DNA of 32,441 bases. It comes from Oleidesulfovibrio sp964593925 (GTDB lineage Bacteria > Desulfobacterota > Desulfovibrionia > Desulfovibrionales > Desulfovibrionaceae). The translations under genes and the position numbers were made by a program. A model generated the notes under the pieces. That model did not search any database, was not told where the DNA came from, and saw nothing but the letters and a program-made list of their open reading frames with translations. Positions 16,769 to 25,224 of this stretch are shown one piece after another. The stretch spans positions 1 through 32,441 of the forward strand of contig CAZQKM010000028.1 in NCBI GenBank assembly GCA_964593925.1. The letters are read 5' to 3'. Every line of letters starts with the position of its first letter. Within the stretch, counting starts at the first letter, position 1.

Positions 16769-16879
16769 GTAGCATGCCTCCAGGAGGATAAGAAACCAAT
16801 TGGTAGCATAAAAGCCGCGGGACATAAAGCACACGGAAACCGACACGCACGGTTCACAGCGGCAAACAACAGCGGACGT

Positions 16880-16913
16880 AAAACAAAAGTACCGCGCCTT
16901 ACCAGCACGGCAC
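16880..16913 (-). terminator. Rho-independent terminator after the hydrogenase gene
   Basis: On the minus strand a 9-bp stem (GTGCCGTGC with GCGCGGTAC, two G-U pairs) closes a 7-nt loop and is followed directly by TTTTGTTTT. It lies about 70 nt past the hydrogenase stop and about 110 nt before the antiporter start, so it separates the two transcription units. Confidence 0.75.
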
Positions 16914-16982
16914 TTGCAAAAAAAGTCTAGGCAAAATTTACGTCTCTATAAAGGCCGCACCCAGAGCGCCCCGGCACGGAGA

Positions 16983-18425
16983 TCAGTCTACAACTCCGTT
17001 GCTGCTTGCGGCGAACTCCACGCAACGGCGAGTCGCCTTTTGCGGCTGCACGACCACGGCAGGACCTGCCACACAACCGCCCTCGCAGCCCATGACCTCC
17101 ACAAAATTGCCATCACATCCATGCTGAGCCCAGGCCCGCAACTGCTTGAAAGACTTTTTATTCAAACCGTCCACGCAAACAGGACGCACCTCTACACGGT
17201 CGCGGATATGAGCCTTGACCCCCGCGGTCACACCACCACTGACAGGAAAAGACCGCCCCTCACGCAAGGCAGGGAATAAAAATTCTTCATCGTCGCAGGC
17301 TGCCGGATCGACATCCGCCGCGGCAAGCATGGCAAACACCTCTTGAAAGGTCAGTACATAATTCACCAGCTCGTCCCGCTGTCCCTCATTGCGCTTGGCC
17401 ACACAAGGGCCGATAAAAACAGTCAAAGCCTCAGGCAAGTGCTCTTTCACCATGGCAGCCGTATAATGCATGGGAGTATGCGTGTCAGACACATACGACT
17501 CAAGTTCGGGTAGATGTTTGGCCACAAGATGAGTATACGCGGGACAACAGGACGAGGTCATAAAACGTGCCCCGTGGCTCATACGCTCTACAAACTCATC
17601 CGCTTCCAACGCTGCAGTGGTGTCCGCGCCTGAAGCAACCTCTGCCACACTGCTAAAACCAAGCCGATGCAATGCCGCAGCAACCTGCCCTATCCGCCCT
17701 TTCATCTGGCCGGCAATGGCCGGAGCTACAAGCGCTACCACTGGTCTGTCCTCACGCAGACGACGCAAGACGTCAATTATTTGTGACTTTTCAAGCACAG
17801 CGGCAAAAGGACACGCGGCCATACATTTGCCGCAAAAAATGCACCGCTCATAGTCAATCACCTGCTTGCCGTAGCTGTCTTTACTAATGGCCCCCGTGGG
17901 GCATGACTCTTCGCAGGGAATGGGAATCTGCACTATGGCATGATAGGGGCAAGCCTTCATACACTTTCCGCACTGGATACATTTGGCAGGATCAATGGTC
18001 GACTTGCCTGCGACGATGCTCACAGCATCCTTGGGGCAGTGTTGCACGCATGCTTCGGCCAGGCAGCCACGACAGGCATTGGTAGCCTCGTAATGCGTGC
18101 GTACACATCCATTACATGCCTCATCAATGAAAGTCAGCATGTTCCCGTTGACCTCGCGACGCTCCAGTGCGCCGCGTGCGTATGTACCAAGTGAGACAAG
18201 CTCGTCGTGCTCATCCTCAATTGCATACCCCAGCACAGCCATGCACCGATACCGGATAATGGCCCTGTCACGATAAATACAACACCTTGTCTTTCGCGCT
18301 TTTCTGGGGCGCATCACTATGGGAATGCGCCGTACGTCCTCTTCAAAAGAATCGCCATGGAACGCCTTAGCTATGCGTACCATTATCTCAAAATTGATGG
18401 TGTTATCGTATGTCCTGAAATACAT
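16983..18425 (-). CDS. [FeFe] hydrogenase, group B-like, monomeric
   Basis: This encodes a 480-residue cytoplasmic protein without a signal peptide. The N-terminal RCCIYRDRAI segment (48-57) is typical of group B (TIGR04105-like). Residues 104-205 carry about 16 cysteines for several [4Fe-4S] clusters, including C149-x2-C-x2-C-x3-C159 and C195-x2-C-x2-C-x3-C205. The H-cluster domain keeps its ligands: TSSCCPAY (Cys294 as ligand, Cys293 as the proton-relay Cys), GPCVAKRNE (Cys341) and EVMGCEGGC (Cys447, Cys451). The TSCCPAY form, rather than TSCCPGW, and the lack of GGGQP fit group B. It should evolve or oxidise H2 with ferredoxin, but group B is poorly characterised. ATG 18425 has AAGGTGG ten bases upstream. 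It follows mobB by 148 nt on the same strand. Confidence 0.9.
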   Translation of the reverse strand: MYFRTYDNTINFEIMVRIAKAFHGDSFEEDVRRIPIVMRPRKARKTRCCIYRDRAIIRYRCMAVLGYAIEDEHDELVSLGTYARGALERREVNGNMLTFIDEACNGCVRTHYEATNACRGCLAEACVQHCPKDAVSIVAGKSTIDPAKCIQCGKCMKACPYHAIVQIPIPCEESCPTGAISKDSYGKQVIDYERCIFCGKCMAACPFAAVLEKSQIIDVLRRLREDRPVVALVAPAIAGQMKGRIGQVAAALHRLGFSSVAEVASGADTTAALEADEFVERMSHGARFMTSSCCPAYTHLVAKHLPELESYVSDTHTPMHYTAAMVKEHLPEALTVFIGPCVAKRNEGQRDELVNYVLTFQEVFAMLAAADVDPAACDDEEFLFPALREGRSFPVSGGVTAGVKAHIRDRVEVRPVCVDGLNKKSFKQLRAWAQHGCDGNFVEVMGCEGGCVAGPAVVVQPQKATRRCVEFAASSNGVVD

Positions 18426-18573
18426 AATCTGTTCGCCACCTTACGCCCTGTATAAATGACGTGGGATACCCCACCAGTGTTTGCCCACCCAAACAATATC
18501 CATTTTACAGACCTTTGCAAAGGACCCGCAAACCATCCCCATCAACATGCAATGTTACAGGCAAGCCGCACTT

Positions 18574-19296
18574 TCATGTATTCAGCCGTATTTCCACAGT
18601 GCCGGGCGTAACTCCTTTGAGTTCCTGTAACATACCTTTGATCGCCCCGGAAATGATACCAGCAACAAAGGGGTTCATACCCACGGGCACACCATTGACC
18701 GATATGGAACAGCTCTCGCCCAGACTCTTGCACCCGACCTGCGTGGCCGTTCCGGCCACAATGCGTCGGGCAAGCCCGGCGCAAGACTTCTCACCACATG
18801 CCCCGCAATCCAATGCAGGCAGTATGAAACCTTGCTCCATACACATGTTGGCCAGTTCTGGCACAGTACCCGGTGTAAACCTGGGCAGCCCCCCTGCCTC
18901 TCCAGATAGTACAGGAGCATACTCCCAGGCAGCCACGCCCAAACCCGCATGCAATTGCGATTCATCCTCTGGTACGCGTAGACACACAATGCGAGGTAGC
19001 CAGCCCAAATTTTTCCCACCTTCTACCAACAGAATGTCCGCAGAAATCAGTGGCAGCAGATCGGGCAACCAGCATTTACGTCCCCAGAACAGAGCGGCCT
19101 CGTCCTCGCCCAGCCCGACAATAGCTCGTCCGGGCTTCATCAGACGCATTGTATCTGTGTCTGCCCTGTCAAGCTGCTGATGGGTAAATTTGGCAATGGC
19201 CACCCTATGTCCCACCGCTTCCAAGGCATCCGCCAGCATGCCTGTCAGAGTCGTCTTGCCGGAGTCCTTATACCCCACAATACCCATGGCTTTCAT
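18574..19296 (-). CDS. mobB: MobB-like GTPase fused to a 4Fe-4S domain
   Basis: This encodes a 240-residue protein. The N-terminal MobB part has a P-loop, VGYKDSGKTT (7-16), then VAIAKFTH and LLVEGGKN, as in the molybdopterin-guanine dinucleotide accessory GTPase that assists MobA. The C-terminal ~80 residues carry C164-x2-C167-x4-C172-x16-C189, the PF04060-like 'FeS' pattern, followed by a domain with VNGVPVGMNPFV. The fusion goes beyond the ~170-residue E. coli MobB and suggests redox or cluster-dependent control of cofactor maturation (inference). The start is ATG 19296, with AGGAGG six bases upstream; the frame is open to 19359 but that would run into the intergenic hairpin. It lies 75 nt after fdhB in the same operon. 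Confidence 0.85.
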   Translation of the reverse strand: MKAMGIVGYKDSGKTTLTGMLADALEAVGHRVAIAKFTHQQLDRADTDTMRLMKPGRAIVGLGEDEAALFWGRKCWLPDLLPLISADILLVEGGKNLGWLPRIVCLRVPEDESQLHAGLGVAAWEYAPVLSGEAGGLPRFTPGTVPELANMCMEQGFILPALDCGACGEKSCAGLARRIVAGTATQVGCKSLGESCSISVNGVPVGMNPFVAGIISGAIKGMLQELKGVTPGTVEIRLNT

Positions 19297-19323
19297 CAGC
19301 ACCCTCCTGACACGTGCAATATA

Positions 19324-19362
19324 CCCTTGCAACGCCCCCGTATGCAGGCGGCGTTGCAAGGG
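19324..19362 (-). repeat. Perfect inverted repeat between fdhB and mobB
   Basis: Two 13-nt arms (19324-19336 and 19350-19362) are perfectly complementary around a 13-nt loop. The element begins ten bases after the fdhB stop and ends 27 nt before the mobB ATG. No U-tract follows on the minus strand, so it looks more like an mRNA stabiliser or processing site than a full terminator. It could lower mobB expression relative to fdhAB. Confidence 0.6.
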
Positions 19363-19371
19363 CTTCTCGCT

Positions 19372-20085
19372 CTAGGCACGTATGCGTCGACCCATAAGGC
19401 GCGCGAACATCTGCTTTCTATTCATCAAGCGGGGCCCAAGGTCCGCAATGGCCTTATCAAAATAGGCCACCGGGTCTTGCTGGAACAAATAAATAACCCG
19501 AACATCATCCGGATCGCCCAACACAGCGTCCGGGTATTGCCCCTGGACCTCGGCAAGCCGACTTTCCGCCAACTCACGCATTTCATCCTCATCACCAAAG
19601 TTCATAGTGCCGGTGGGACACGAGGTAACGCATGCCGGCTTGAGCCCGTTGTGAACCCTGTCTAGACACATGTCACATTTGGCCATAATCCGACTTTTTT
19701 CGTCCACTCGGGGAATATCATATGGGCATGCATCCCGCACCCCTGCAGCATCCACCTTTTGTGTATGGCGGGTAAAAATAACCGCCCCGGTCGCCTCGTC
19801 GCGTAACACAGCTTGTTCATCGTCAATCATGGCCTGATACATACAGGGCGGTTCCACACAATGCCGACACTGTTCAGGAAAAAACAGCCAGTCGACTTTA
19901 CCGTCCTTGAGCACTTCGGTAAACCGCACCAAGCGGTATGAACTAAAACTCAAATCACGAGGGTTCTGGTGAGACCCCCAGTTTACAGTCTCTTCCGCAG
20001 GCAATTTGTGCCACTGTTTACAGGCGATCTGACATCCGCGGCAGGCTGTACAGCGGGTAAGATCTACAAAAAACGCTTTTCCCAT
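19372..20085 (-). CDS. fdhB: Formate dehydrogenase beta (iron-sulfur) subunit
   Basis: This encodes a 237-residue ferredoxin-type electron-transfer subunit. Cysteines fall in the expected groups: C12-x2-C15-x2-C18-x3-C22, C73-x2-C76-x4-C81, C120 (ACPYDIPR), and C137-x2-C140-x11-C152-x3-C156. That makes twelve, enough for three [4Fe-4S] clusters as in the D. gigas-type enzyme. There is no signal peptide, so it is expected to be exported with FdhA by the Tat system. The C-terminal membrane anchor of E. coli FdnH is absent and no cytochrome b gene follows. The complex is therefore probably soluble in the periplasm and reduces cytochrome c3. AGGAGG overlaps the fdhA stop and precedes ATG 20085 by seven bases, giving tight coupling with fdhA. 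Confidence 0.92.
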   Translation of the reverse strand: MGKAFFVDLTRCTACRGCQIACKQWHKLPAEETVNWGSHQNPRDLSFSSYRLVRFTEVLKDGKVDWLFFPEQCRHCVEPPCMYQAMIDDEQAVLRDEATGAVIFTRHTQKVDAAGVRDACPYDIPRVDEKSRIMAKCDMCLDRVHNGLKPACVTSCPTGTMNFGDEDEMRELAESRLAEVQGQYPDAVLGDPDDVRVIYLFQQDPVAYFDKAIADLGPRLMNRKQMFARLMGRRIRA

Positions 20086-20097
20086 TTTTCAGCCTCC

Positions 20098-23000
20098 TTA
20101 CTGCTTGCGAACGTCCACCATGAACGCCTTGGTTTCCGGGATGCCCGTGTTGGCGTCGCCCACAGAAGGCGTAAGCAGGTTGGCCGCATCCCCTCCGTTT
20201 TTAGGTGTCATCCAGCCGTAGTGCCAGGGCAGGCCCACAAGGTGCACGGTCTTACCCTGCACCATAAACGGCGTGATACGCTTGGTGACAATGGCTACGC
20301 AAAGCAACTCGCCACGCAGACTGGAGACACGTACGGTTTCCCCACCCTTGAGACCACGCAAGCGTGCCAGCTCCTCACTTATCTCCACAAACAACTGCGG
20401 CTCTGTTTCAAGCAGCCACGGCTGGTTACGCGTCATTACGCCTGTCTGCCAATGCTCAGTCACCCGGTATGTAGTACCCACAAAGGGATAGCGAGAGTCC
20501 GCCACCGCAGTGGCTTCTCCCTGGATGACATACGCCGTGGGGTTATGCAGTTGAGACGAGAAGGAATGCTCTTTTACAGGACACTCCAACGGCTCGTAAT
20601 GCTCGGGGAAGGGTCCCTCTACCCGGCCAGGACCAAAAATCTGTCCCGCACCGTGCTTGCGCATGATAAACGGATGTCTGGTTCCGGGAGCCCCACCACC
20701 GTCAGGTACATCACCCTCCCAATCATTGCCGTTCCACGTGATAACCGGCAGTTTGGGATTCCATGGCTTGCCTTGCAGGTCCACAGAAGCCCTGTTGTAC
20801 AGAATCCTGCGGTTTACCGGCCAGCACCATGACCAATTGGGATACAAGCCCAGTGCCTCCTGCTGGGGTGTCTGCGTCTTGTCGCGCCGGGCAGCCATGT
20901 TCCCCTGGTCCGTATACGAATTGCAGTAGACCCAGTTGCCCGAACAAGTGGCCCCGTCGTCCTGCAACATGGCAAAACTGGGCACCTGCTGGCCTTTTTT
21001 ATAGGTCTTGCCCTTGATGGTCACAGTACGCAAAAAGTATCCGTTGATCAGCTTTGCCACCTTATGTGGATCAAACACACCACCAGTATGCCAGTCATCT
21101 AGATTCAAATGCATAATGGGGTCAGGATATGCGCCTCCTTTCTCAGCATACAAGTGGCGCAATTTTTCCATCAGTTCATAAACGATATCACCATCAGGCT
21201 TGTTACCGGCATAAGGCGCCGGCCCGGCATAGCGCCACTGCATCCATCTGCCGGAGTTACTTACCGAGCCTTCTTTTTCAATGGCCACTGCACACGGCAA
21301 AAAGAACACTTCCGTCTTGATAGTGGCAGGGTCCATGCCAGGCCCCTTCCAAAAAGAACTGGTTTCATTCTCTACAATGTTCACGTTGACCAGCCAGTCC
21401 AGTTTGCCCATGGCTTCACGGTTCTTATTGGCATTGGCTCCACCACAGGCAGGATTCATGCCCCATGCAAAAAATCCGTCAAATTGTCCCTTGTGCATTT
21501 TTTCAAACATGGACAGCCAATAATAGTCCGTCATGGGCTTGTGCGCATCAACCTTGGGCAGCCACGCATACGCCGTATCCAGCGTAGCCTCGGGGTACAG
21601 GGCCTTGAGCAGGCTTGCGACATACTTGGGTTTGTGCTGCCACCAGTTTGCGGACATGGGATCACCGCTTACGGGCGTAGTGGCCTTACGGTATGCGCCC
21701 AGCGTTTCCAGGTTTGACTTGGGCACATCAAGGTAGCCTGGCAAGATATGAGCCAGCAGCGCGTGGTCTGTGGAGCCTTGAACATTGGACTCGCCACGCA
21801 GTGCGTTGACTCCACCGCCTGCCACACCAATATTGCCCAACAGCAACTGTACCATGGCCATGGCACGAATGTTCTGCACACCCACGGTATGCTGCGTCCA
21901 TCCCATGGCATACATGATGGTACCTGCCTTATCCGGGCTTCCCGTCGCGGCAAAGGCTTTATACACGGCCAACAGATCATCCTTGGGTGTACCGGTAATA
22001 TCCACCACAGCATCTACAGTGTAGCGCTGGTAATGCGATTTGAGCAGATTCAATACACAGCGGGGATGTTGCAAGGTTTTGTCCCGCACGGGCACACCCT
22101 TTGCGTCAGTTTCAAAGGCCCATGTGGACTTGTCATAGCTACGCTTTTCAGGATCAAATCCGCTAAACAAGCCCTCCTCAAAACCATATTTTTCGTTTAC
22201 TATGTACGAAGCATTGGTATACTCCGTAACATAATTCTTAAAATACAGATTGTTATCAAGAATGAACTTGATGAGACCTCCAAGGAAAGGAATATCCGAA
22301 CCCGGGCGGATGGAGGTGTACATGTCGCATCGGGCCGACGTACGCGTATAGCGCGGATCCACGTGGATAAGCGTGGCGCCTGCATCTTTGGCCTTGAGCA
22401 CCCATTTGAAGGATATAGGATGGTTTTCGGCAGCGTTGCTACCCATTATCAAAATGCAATCACTGTTTTTAAGGTCAATCCAGTGATTGGTCATCGCACC
22501 GCGCCCAAACGACTCTGCCAGAGCCGCTACTGTTGCGCTGTGTCAGATACGTGCCTGGTGCTCAATGTACACCAGGCCAAGGGCTCTGAGAAATGCCTGG
22601 TATGTCCAGCACTCCTCGTTATCAAGCGCCGCAGAACCCACGGAAGCTATTTTTTCCGTTCTATTGACGGTTTCGCCTTTTTCATTTTTTCCGGTAAATG
22701 TGGCATCGCGAGTTTTTTTGACACGGGCAGCAATATTCTCCAGCGCCCATTCCCACGAAACTTCCTGCCAGTGATCGCTGTGCGGCGCCCGATACATGGG
22801 CCGTGCGGGGCGTCTGGCATTTTCGGCGAGTTGCCAGATGGACGCGCCCTTAGCACACAGCGCGCCTTCATTGATGGGATGGTCGGGGTCTCCTTCTACA
22901 TTAAGCGTACGCTCTGCTCCATCTTTGGCCGTATGCACGATAAGGCCACATCCCACCGCACAATAACAACAGACTGACGTGGACTGACGTGCCCAATCCA

Positions 23001-23118
23001 GCTTCAACAGCTGTGCCTTGGCAACACTTGGCGCAAGATTCAAGCCAAGCCCTGCAAAAGCAGAAGCCGTAGCAGCCCCGGCGGCCGCCTTTAAGAAGGT
23101 TCTACGTGATACAGTCAT
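20098..23118 (-). CDS. fdhA: Formate dehydrogenase alpha subunit, selenocysteine-containing, Tat-exported
   Basis: This encodes a 1006-residue catalytic subunit (Mo/W-bis-MGD) for periplasmic formate oxidation or CO2 reduction. A Tat signal, SRRTFLK (residues 4-10), is followed by a hydrophobic core ending about APSVAKA. A [4Fe-4S] site is C50-x2-C53-x3-C57 with C88. The frame contains a TGA at 22545-22543 (residue 192) in the context QARI-TGA-HSATVAAL, exactly where homologues have selenocysteine; the reading frame continues intact with FGRGAMTNHW, EANPCGG-like and C-terminal molybdopterin-binding segments. The downstream bases form a bSECIS-like hairpin. ATG 23118 has AAGGAGG upstream; the GTG at 23139 would precede that site and is rejected. 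It ends 12 nt before fdhB. Automated calling would split the gene at the TGA. Confidence 0.95.
22511..22545 (-). promoter_or_regulatory. Selenocysteine codon UGA with bSECIS hairpin
   Basis: The UGA is at 22545-22543. Seventeen bases later a 6-bp stem (GGCTCT with AGAGTC, one G-U pair) closes a 3-nt loop GGC beginning with G. The 23-nt distance from UGA to loop, the 3-nt loop and its leading G all satisfy the published bacterial SECIS consensus as I know it. Confidence 0.8.
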
Positions 23119-23145
23119 CGTGCCTCCTTTTTGTGACACTACATG

Positions 23146-23373
23146 TCATCGACCCCTGATCTCGCATCCCAGGCACAGCAGCAGATCAAAACCCGCAAGA
23201 CGTTGGGGCTCTGTTCCATACATAGCCGCTGTGCTGTGGCACTCTACAGAGGCAGGCACCGGCACGAGCCAATAAGCACGCAACCGTACCGAAGTAAGGT
23301 CGTGTCCGAGCCCCTCAAAAGGAAAAGGCGGGGCAAGAAACGTTGCGGATTGTCTGATGCAGGAGACGTCCAT
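23146..23373 (-). CDS. Possible small protein upstream of fdhA (75 codons)
   Basis: An open frame of 75 codons starts with ATG 23373, preceded by GAAGGTGA at normal spacing, and ends with TGA 28 nt before the fdhA start. The product has no signal peptide and no recognisable family; a Cys pair lies near the C-terminus (LLCLGCE). It could be a leader peptide or a short protein co-expressed with formate dehydrogenase. The frame may equally be open by chance. Confidence 0.3.
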   Translation of the reverse strand: MDVSCIRQSATFLAPPFPFEGLGHDLTSVRLRAYWLVPVPASVECHSTAAMYGTEPQRLAGFDLLLCLGCEIRGR

Positions 23374-23402
23374 GTGGTCACCTTCTATTAAGGTATACTG
23401 TA

Positions 23403-23421
23403 TGCCGGACCGTTTCCGGCA
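23403..23421. promoter_or_regulatory. 7-bp dyad upstream of fdhA, possible operator
   Basis: TGCCGGA (23403-23409) and TCCGGCA (23415-23421) form a perfect dyad around five bases. It lies about 30 nt upstream of the small open frame and about 285 nt upstream of fdhA. No U-tract follows, so a protein-binding site is as likely as a hairpin function. Confidence 0.3.
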
Positions 23422-23486
23422 CCACTACGCGCAATCTTTATGTACAGCATTTTAGGCTGATATCATAGCAATGATTTTAGCAGGGC

Positions 23487-23512
23487 ATAAAAAATACGCC
23501 ACAAGTATGTGG
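23487..23512 (-). terminator. Weak terminator after moaA
   Basis: On the minus strand CCACA-TACT-TGTGG forms a 5-bp hairpin followed by CGTATTTTTT. It lies about 50 nt past the moaA stop and would separate the fdhE-fdhD-mobA-moaA unit from fdhAB. The short stem suggests partial termination. Confidence 0.45.
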
Positions 23513-23563
23513 ATGTACTCTTTGGCCTTCCACCAAGTACTGCCCCTCTTCCAAGAGGCCGCG

Positions 23564-24592
23564 CTACCCGCCAATGGCAGACATACGCTTATGTGCGACA
23601 GAACCGTCAGGGTGCAGATGCTCTAGCATCCTGTACCCCAAAGGCTTACCCAAGGCAGCCAGCCGCATAATTCTGCTCACGTACGCCTTTCCCAGTGCGG
23701 CATGACGAATAACAGGCCGCAGGGCATATTCTCTGTCAGAAAAAAGGCATGTCCGCAGACGTCCGTCTGGCGTTACACGCAGTCTGTTGCAAGATTTACA
23801 AAAATGGCTGGACATTGGAGTAATAAGGCCAAAACGTCCTTTACCCCCCTCAATATCATATAGCGTTGCCGGACCGCTACGATGGCTATCCGCCTCCAAA
23901 GGCCTTAGCCCTACATAGCTCCCGGCAGCCTCAAGTATTTCATGGGCTGGCCAAAAATTTTCACACGTCCAACGTGTGTTATCCCCCATGGGCATAAATT
24001 CAATAAAACGTACGTCCACGGTATTACGTTTGGCAAAGTTCAAAAATACCGGTAACTCATCATGATTGAACCCCCGCAGCGCCACCACATTCAGCTTTAT
24101 CCGCAGGCCCTGCTCCAGCAATTCATCTACCCCTCGGCGCACCTGCCTCAACATATCGCGTCCCGTCACTTGACGGAAGCGCTCCCGATCAAAACTGTCC
24201 AATGAGACATTCACGCACCGTATGCCCAAATCACGCAAAGCTGATGCCTTGCCCGGCAATAACGTGCCATTGGTGGTAATACGCAGATCCAGCGTCGGAT
24301 ACTTGGACGCCACAGACTCCACAAAGTACAAAAAATCCTTACGTACAAAAGGCTCTCCTCCTGTAAAGCGAACCTTTTCCACGTTCATGAGTACGGCTAC
24401 ATCCACAATATCCGACATCTCTTCATACGTCAGTATGGCGGCATGCGGGATGTAGGCAAGGTGCTCACATGTCCGGCAGTACAGACAACGTAGATTACAC
24501 CTGTCAGTGACTGAAAGTCGCAGATAGCTCACCTGCCTGCCAAACCGGTCCACAAGTCGCCGGGGGGGGGCATCGGACACCTGAGGCAGCAT
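23564..24592 (-). CDS. moaA: GTP 3',8-cyclase MoaA (molybdenum cofactor synthesis, radical SAM)
   Basis: This encodes a 342-residue cytoplasmic radical-SAM enzyme that starts molybdopterin synthesis by cyclising GTP. The SAM-cluster motif is CNLRCLYC near residue 32. The second cluster that binds GTP is FCKSC...C in the C-terminal part (KSCNRLRVTPDGRLRTC). The FTGGEPFVRKD and SLDSF segments are standard. It ends in the Gly-Gly pair required for MoaA activity, so the C-terminus is intact. ATG 24592 has AGGAG seven bases upstream, overlapping the mobA end (mobA stop 2 nt before). Codons 8-11 contain nine C in a row (24562-24570); slippage there would frameshift nearly the whole protein. It is the fourth gene of the fdhE-fdhD-mobA-moaA operon. 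Confidence 0.93.
   Translation of the reverse strand: MLPQVSDAPPRRLVDRFGRQVSYLRLSVTDRCNLRCLYCRTCEHLAYIPHAAILTYEEMSDIVDVAVLMNVEKVRFTGGEPFVRKDFLYFVESVASKYPTLDLRITTNGTLLPGKASALRDLGIRCVNVSLDSFDRERFRQVTGRDMLRQVRRGVDELLEQGLRIKLNVVALRGFNHDELPVFLNFAKRNTVDVRFIEFMPMGDNTRWTCENFWPAHEILEAAGSYVGLRPLEADSHRSGPATLYDIEGGKGRFGLITPMSSHFCKSCNRLRVTPDGRLRTCLFSDREYALRPVIRHAALGKAYVSRIMRLAALGKPLGYRMLEHLHPDGSVAHKRMSAIGG
24562..24570 (-). repeat. C9 homopolymer at codons 8-11 of moaA
   Basis: Nine C residues on the coding strand encode Ala-Pro-Pro-Arg within the first dozen codons. The position is that of an on/off contingency tract. As sequenced the gene is in frame. Confidence 0.9.
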
Positions 24593-24594
24593 GC

Positions 24595-25224
24595 TTATGC
24601 TCCTAGAGTTTGTATGAGGCGGCGAGCCATTTCCAGGTCCGCAGGATAGTTCATATTGAAAAAGGGCAGAGCTTCTTCCCGCCTATAAGCAACCCTGTGC
24701 TGCCACTGATGCGGCACAACCCGGCTGAGTTTGTATATCCCGTGACCTGACGCCTTTTCAAACCACTTCAGCGCACCAAACTCGTATACTGCCACCAATG
24801 CCTCAATATATCCTGTTTCCTGCTGCACATAGGTAGTCATGAGCGCATCTGACGGCCTCCCTTGATGCGCTACAAGCAAACGCTCCAATATGCCTCGTTC
24901 CATAAAAGGCATATCACAGGACAACACCATCACCGGCCCTTGGGCAACGCGCAGCGCCGTCATGATACCACCTAGCGGCCCCATACCCTCAACCTGGTCA
25001 CATAGCGTAGCATACTCTTTATCATAGGACGAAGGGCCCCGCACGCTTATCCAGACTTCGCTGGTGACAGCACTCAATAACACAGCACTTCGGGTCAAAA
25101 GATCCTGCTCATTGTCACCAAACAGGCGTAGGCCGCGCTTATCCCGGCCCATGCGGGCGCTCAGTCCCCCTGCCAGTACAATCCCCACCGGCAAAGGCTC
25201 TGACCTGCCCACATCACAAGTCAA
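24595..25224 (-). CDS. mobA: Molybdenum cofactor guanylyltransferase MobA
   Basis: This encodes a protein of up to 209 residues that joins GMP from GTP to molybdopterin, giving the guanine dinucleotide cofactor needed by formate dehydrogenase. The nucleotide-binding signature is VLAGGLSARMGRDKRGL (about 16-32), with GPLGGIMTAL and VLSCDMPF (Mg site) following. The start is uncertain: TTG at 25224 overlaps the fdhD stop (TTGA) and has AGAG upstream, while GTG at 25212 would trim four residues. Either way it is translationally coupled to fdhD. moaA starts two bases after its stop. It pairs functionally with the mobB-like gene downstream of fdhB. Confidence 0.9.
   Translation of the reverse strand: MTCDVGRSEPLPVGIVLAGGLSARMGRDKRGLRLFGDNEQDLLTRSAVLLSAVTSEVWISVRGPSSYDKEYATLCDQVEGMGPLGGIMTALRVAQGPVMVLSCDMPFMERGILERLLVAHQGRPSDALMTTYVQQETGYIEALVAVYEFGALKWFEKASGHGIYKLSRVVPHQWQHRVAYRREEALPFFNMNYPADLEMARRLIQTLGA

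Larger units (their letters stand above)
23119..23563. other. 445-nt gap between moaA and fdhA
   Basis: Transcription runs on the minus strand. From moaA onward the gap holds a short terminator-like hairpin (23487-23512), a 7-bp dyad (23403-23421), a possible small gene (23146-23373) and the fdhA ribosome site. It probably contains a separate promoter for fdhAB-mobB, but I cannot point to convincing -35/-10 boxes. Confidence 0.5.

Noticed and set aside
16768..16846. Longer N-terminus for the antiporter (start at 16846)
   Set aside because: The only good ribosome site, GGAGG, lies before ATG 16768, inside the extension; family members start at the first helix.
22494..22545. Apparent nonsense mutation splitting the formate dehydrogenase gene into two pieces
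   Set aside because: The TGA is in frame at the known selenocysteine position, both sides align with one protein, and a bSECIS-like hairpin follows.
20098..22977. Several long plus-strand frames (up to 409 codons) across the fdhA region
   Set aside because: They are antisense to fdhA, lack ribosome sites, and translate to Arg/His/Cys-rich sequences typical of shadow frames.
16983..23118. A formate-hydrogen lyase made of FdhAB and the adjacent hydrogenase
   Set aside because: FdhA has a Tat signal and acts in the periplasm, while the hydrogenase has no signal peptide; no membrane or electron-transfer subunit links them in this window.
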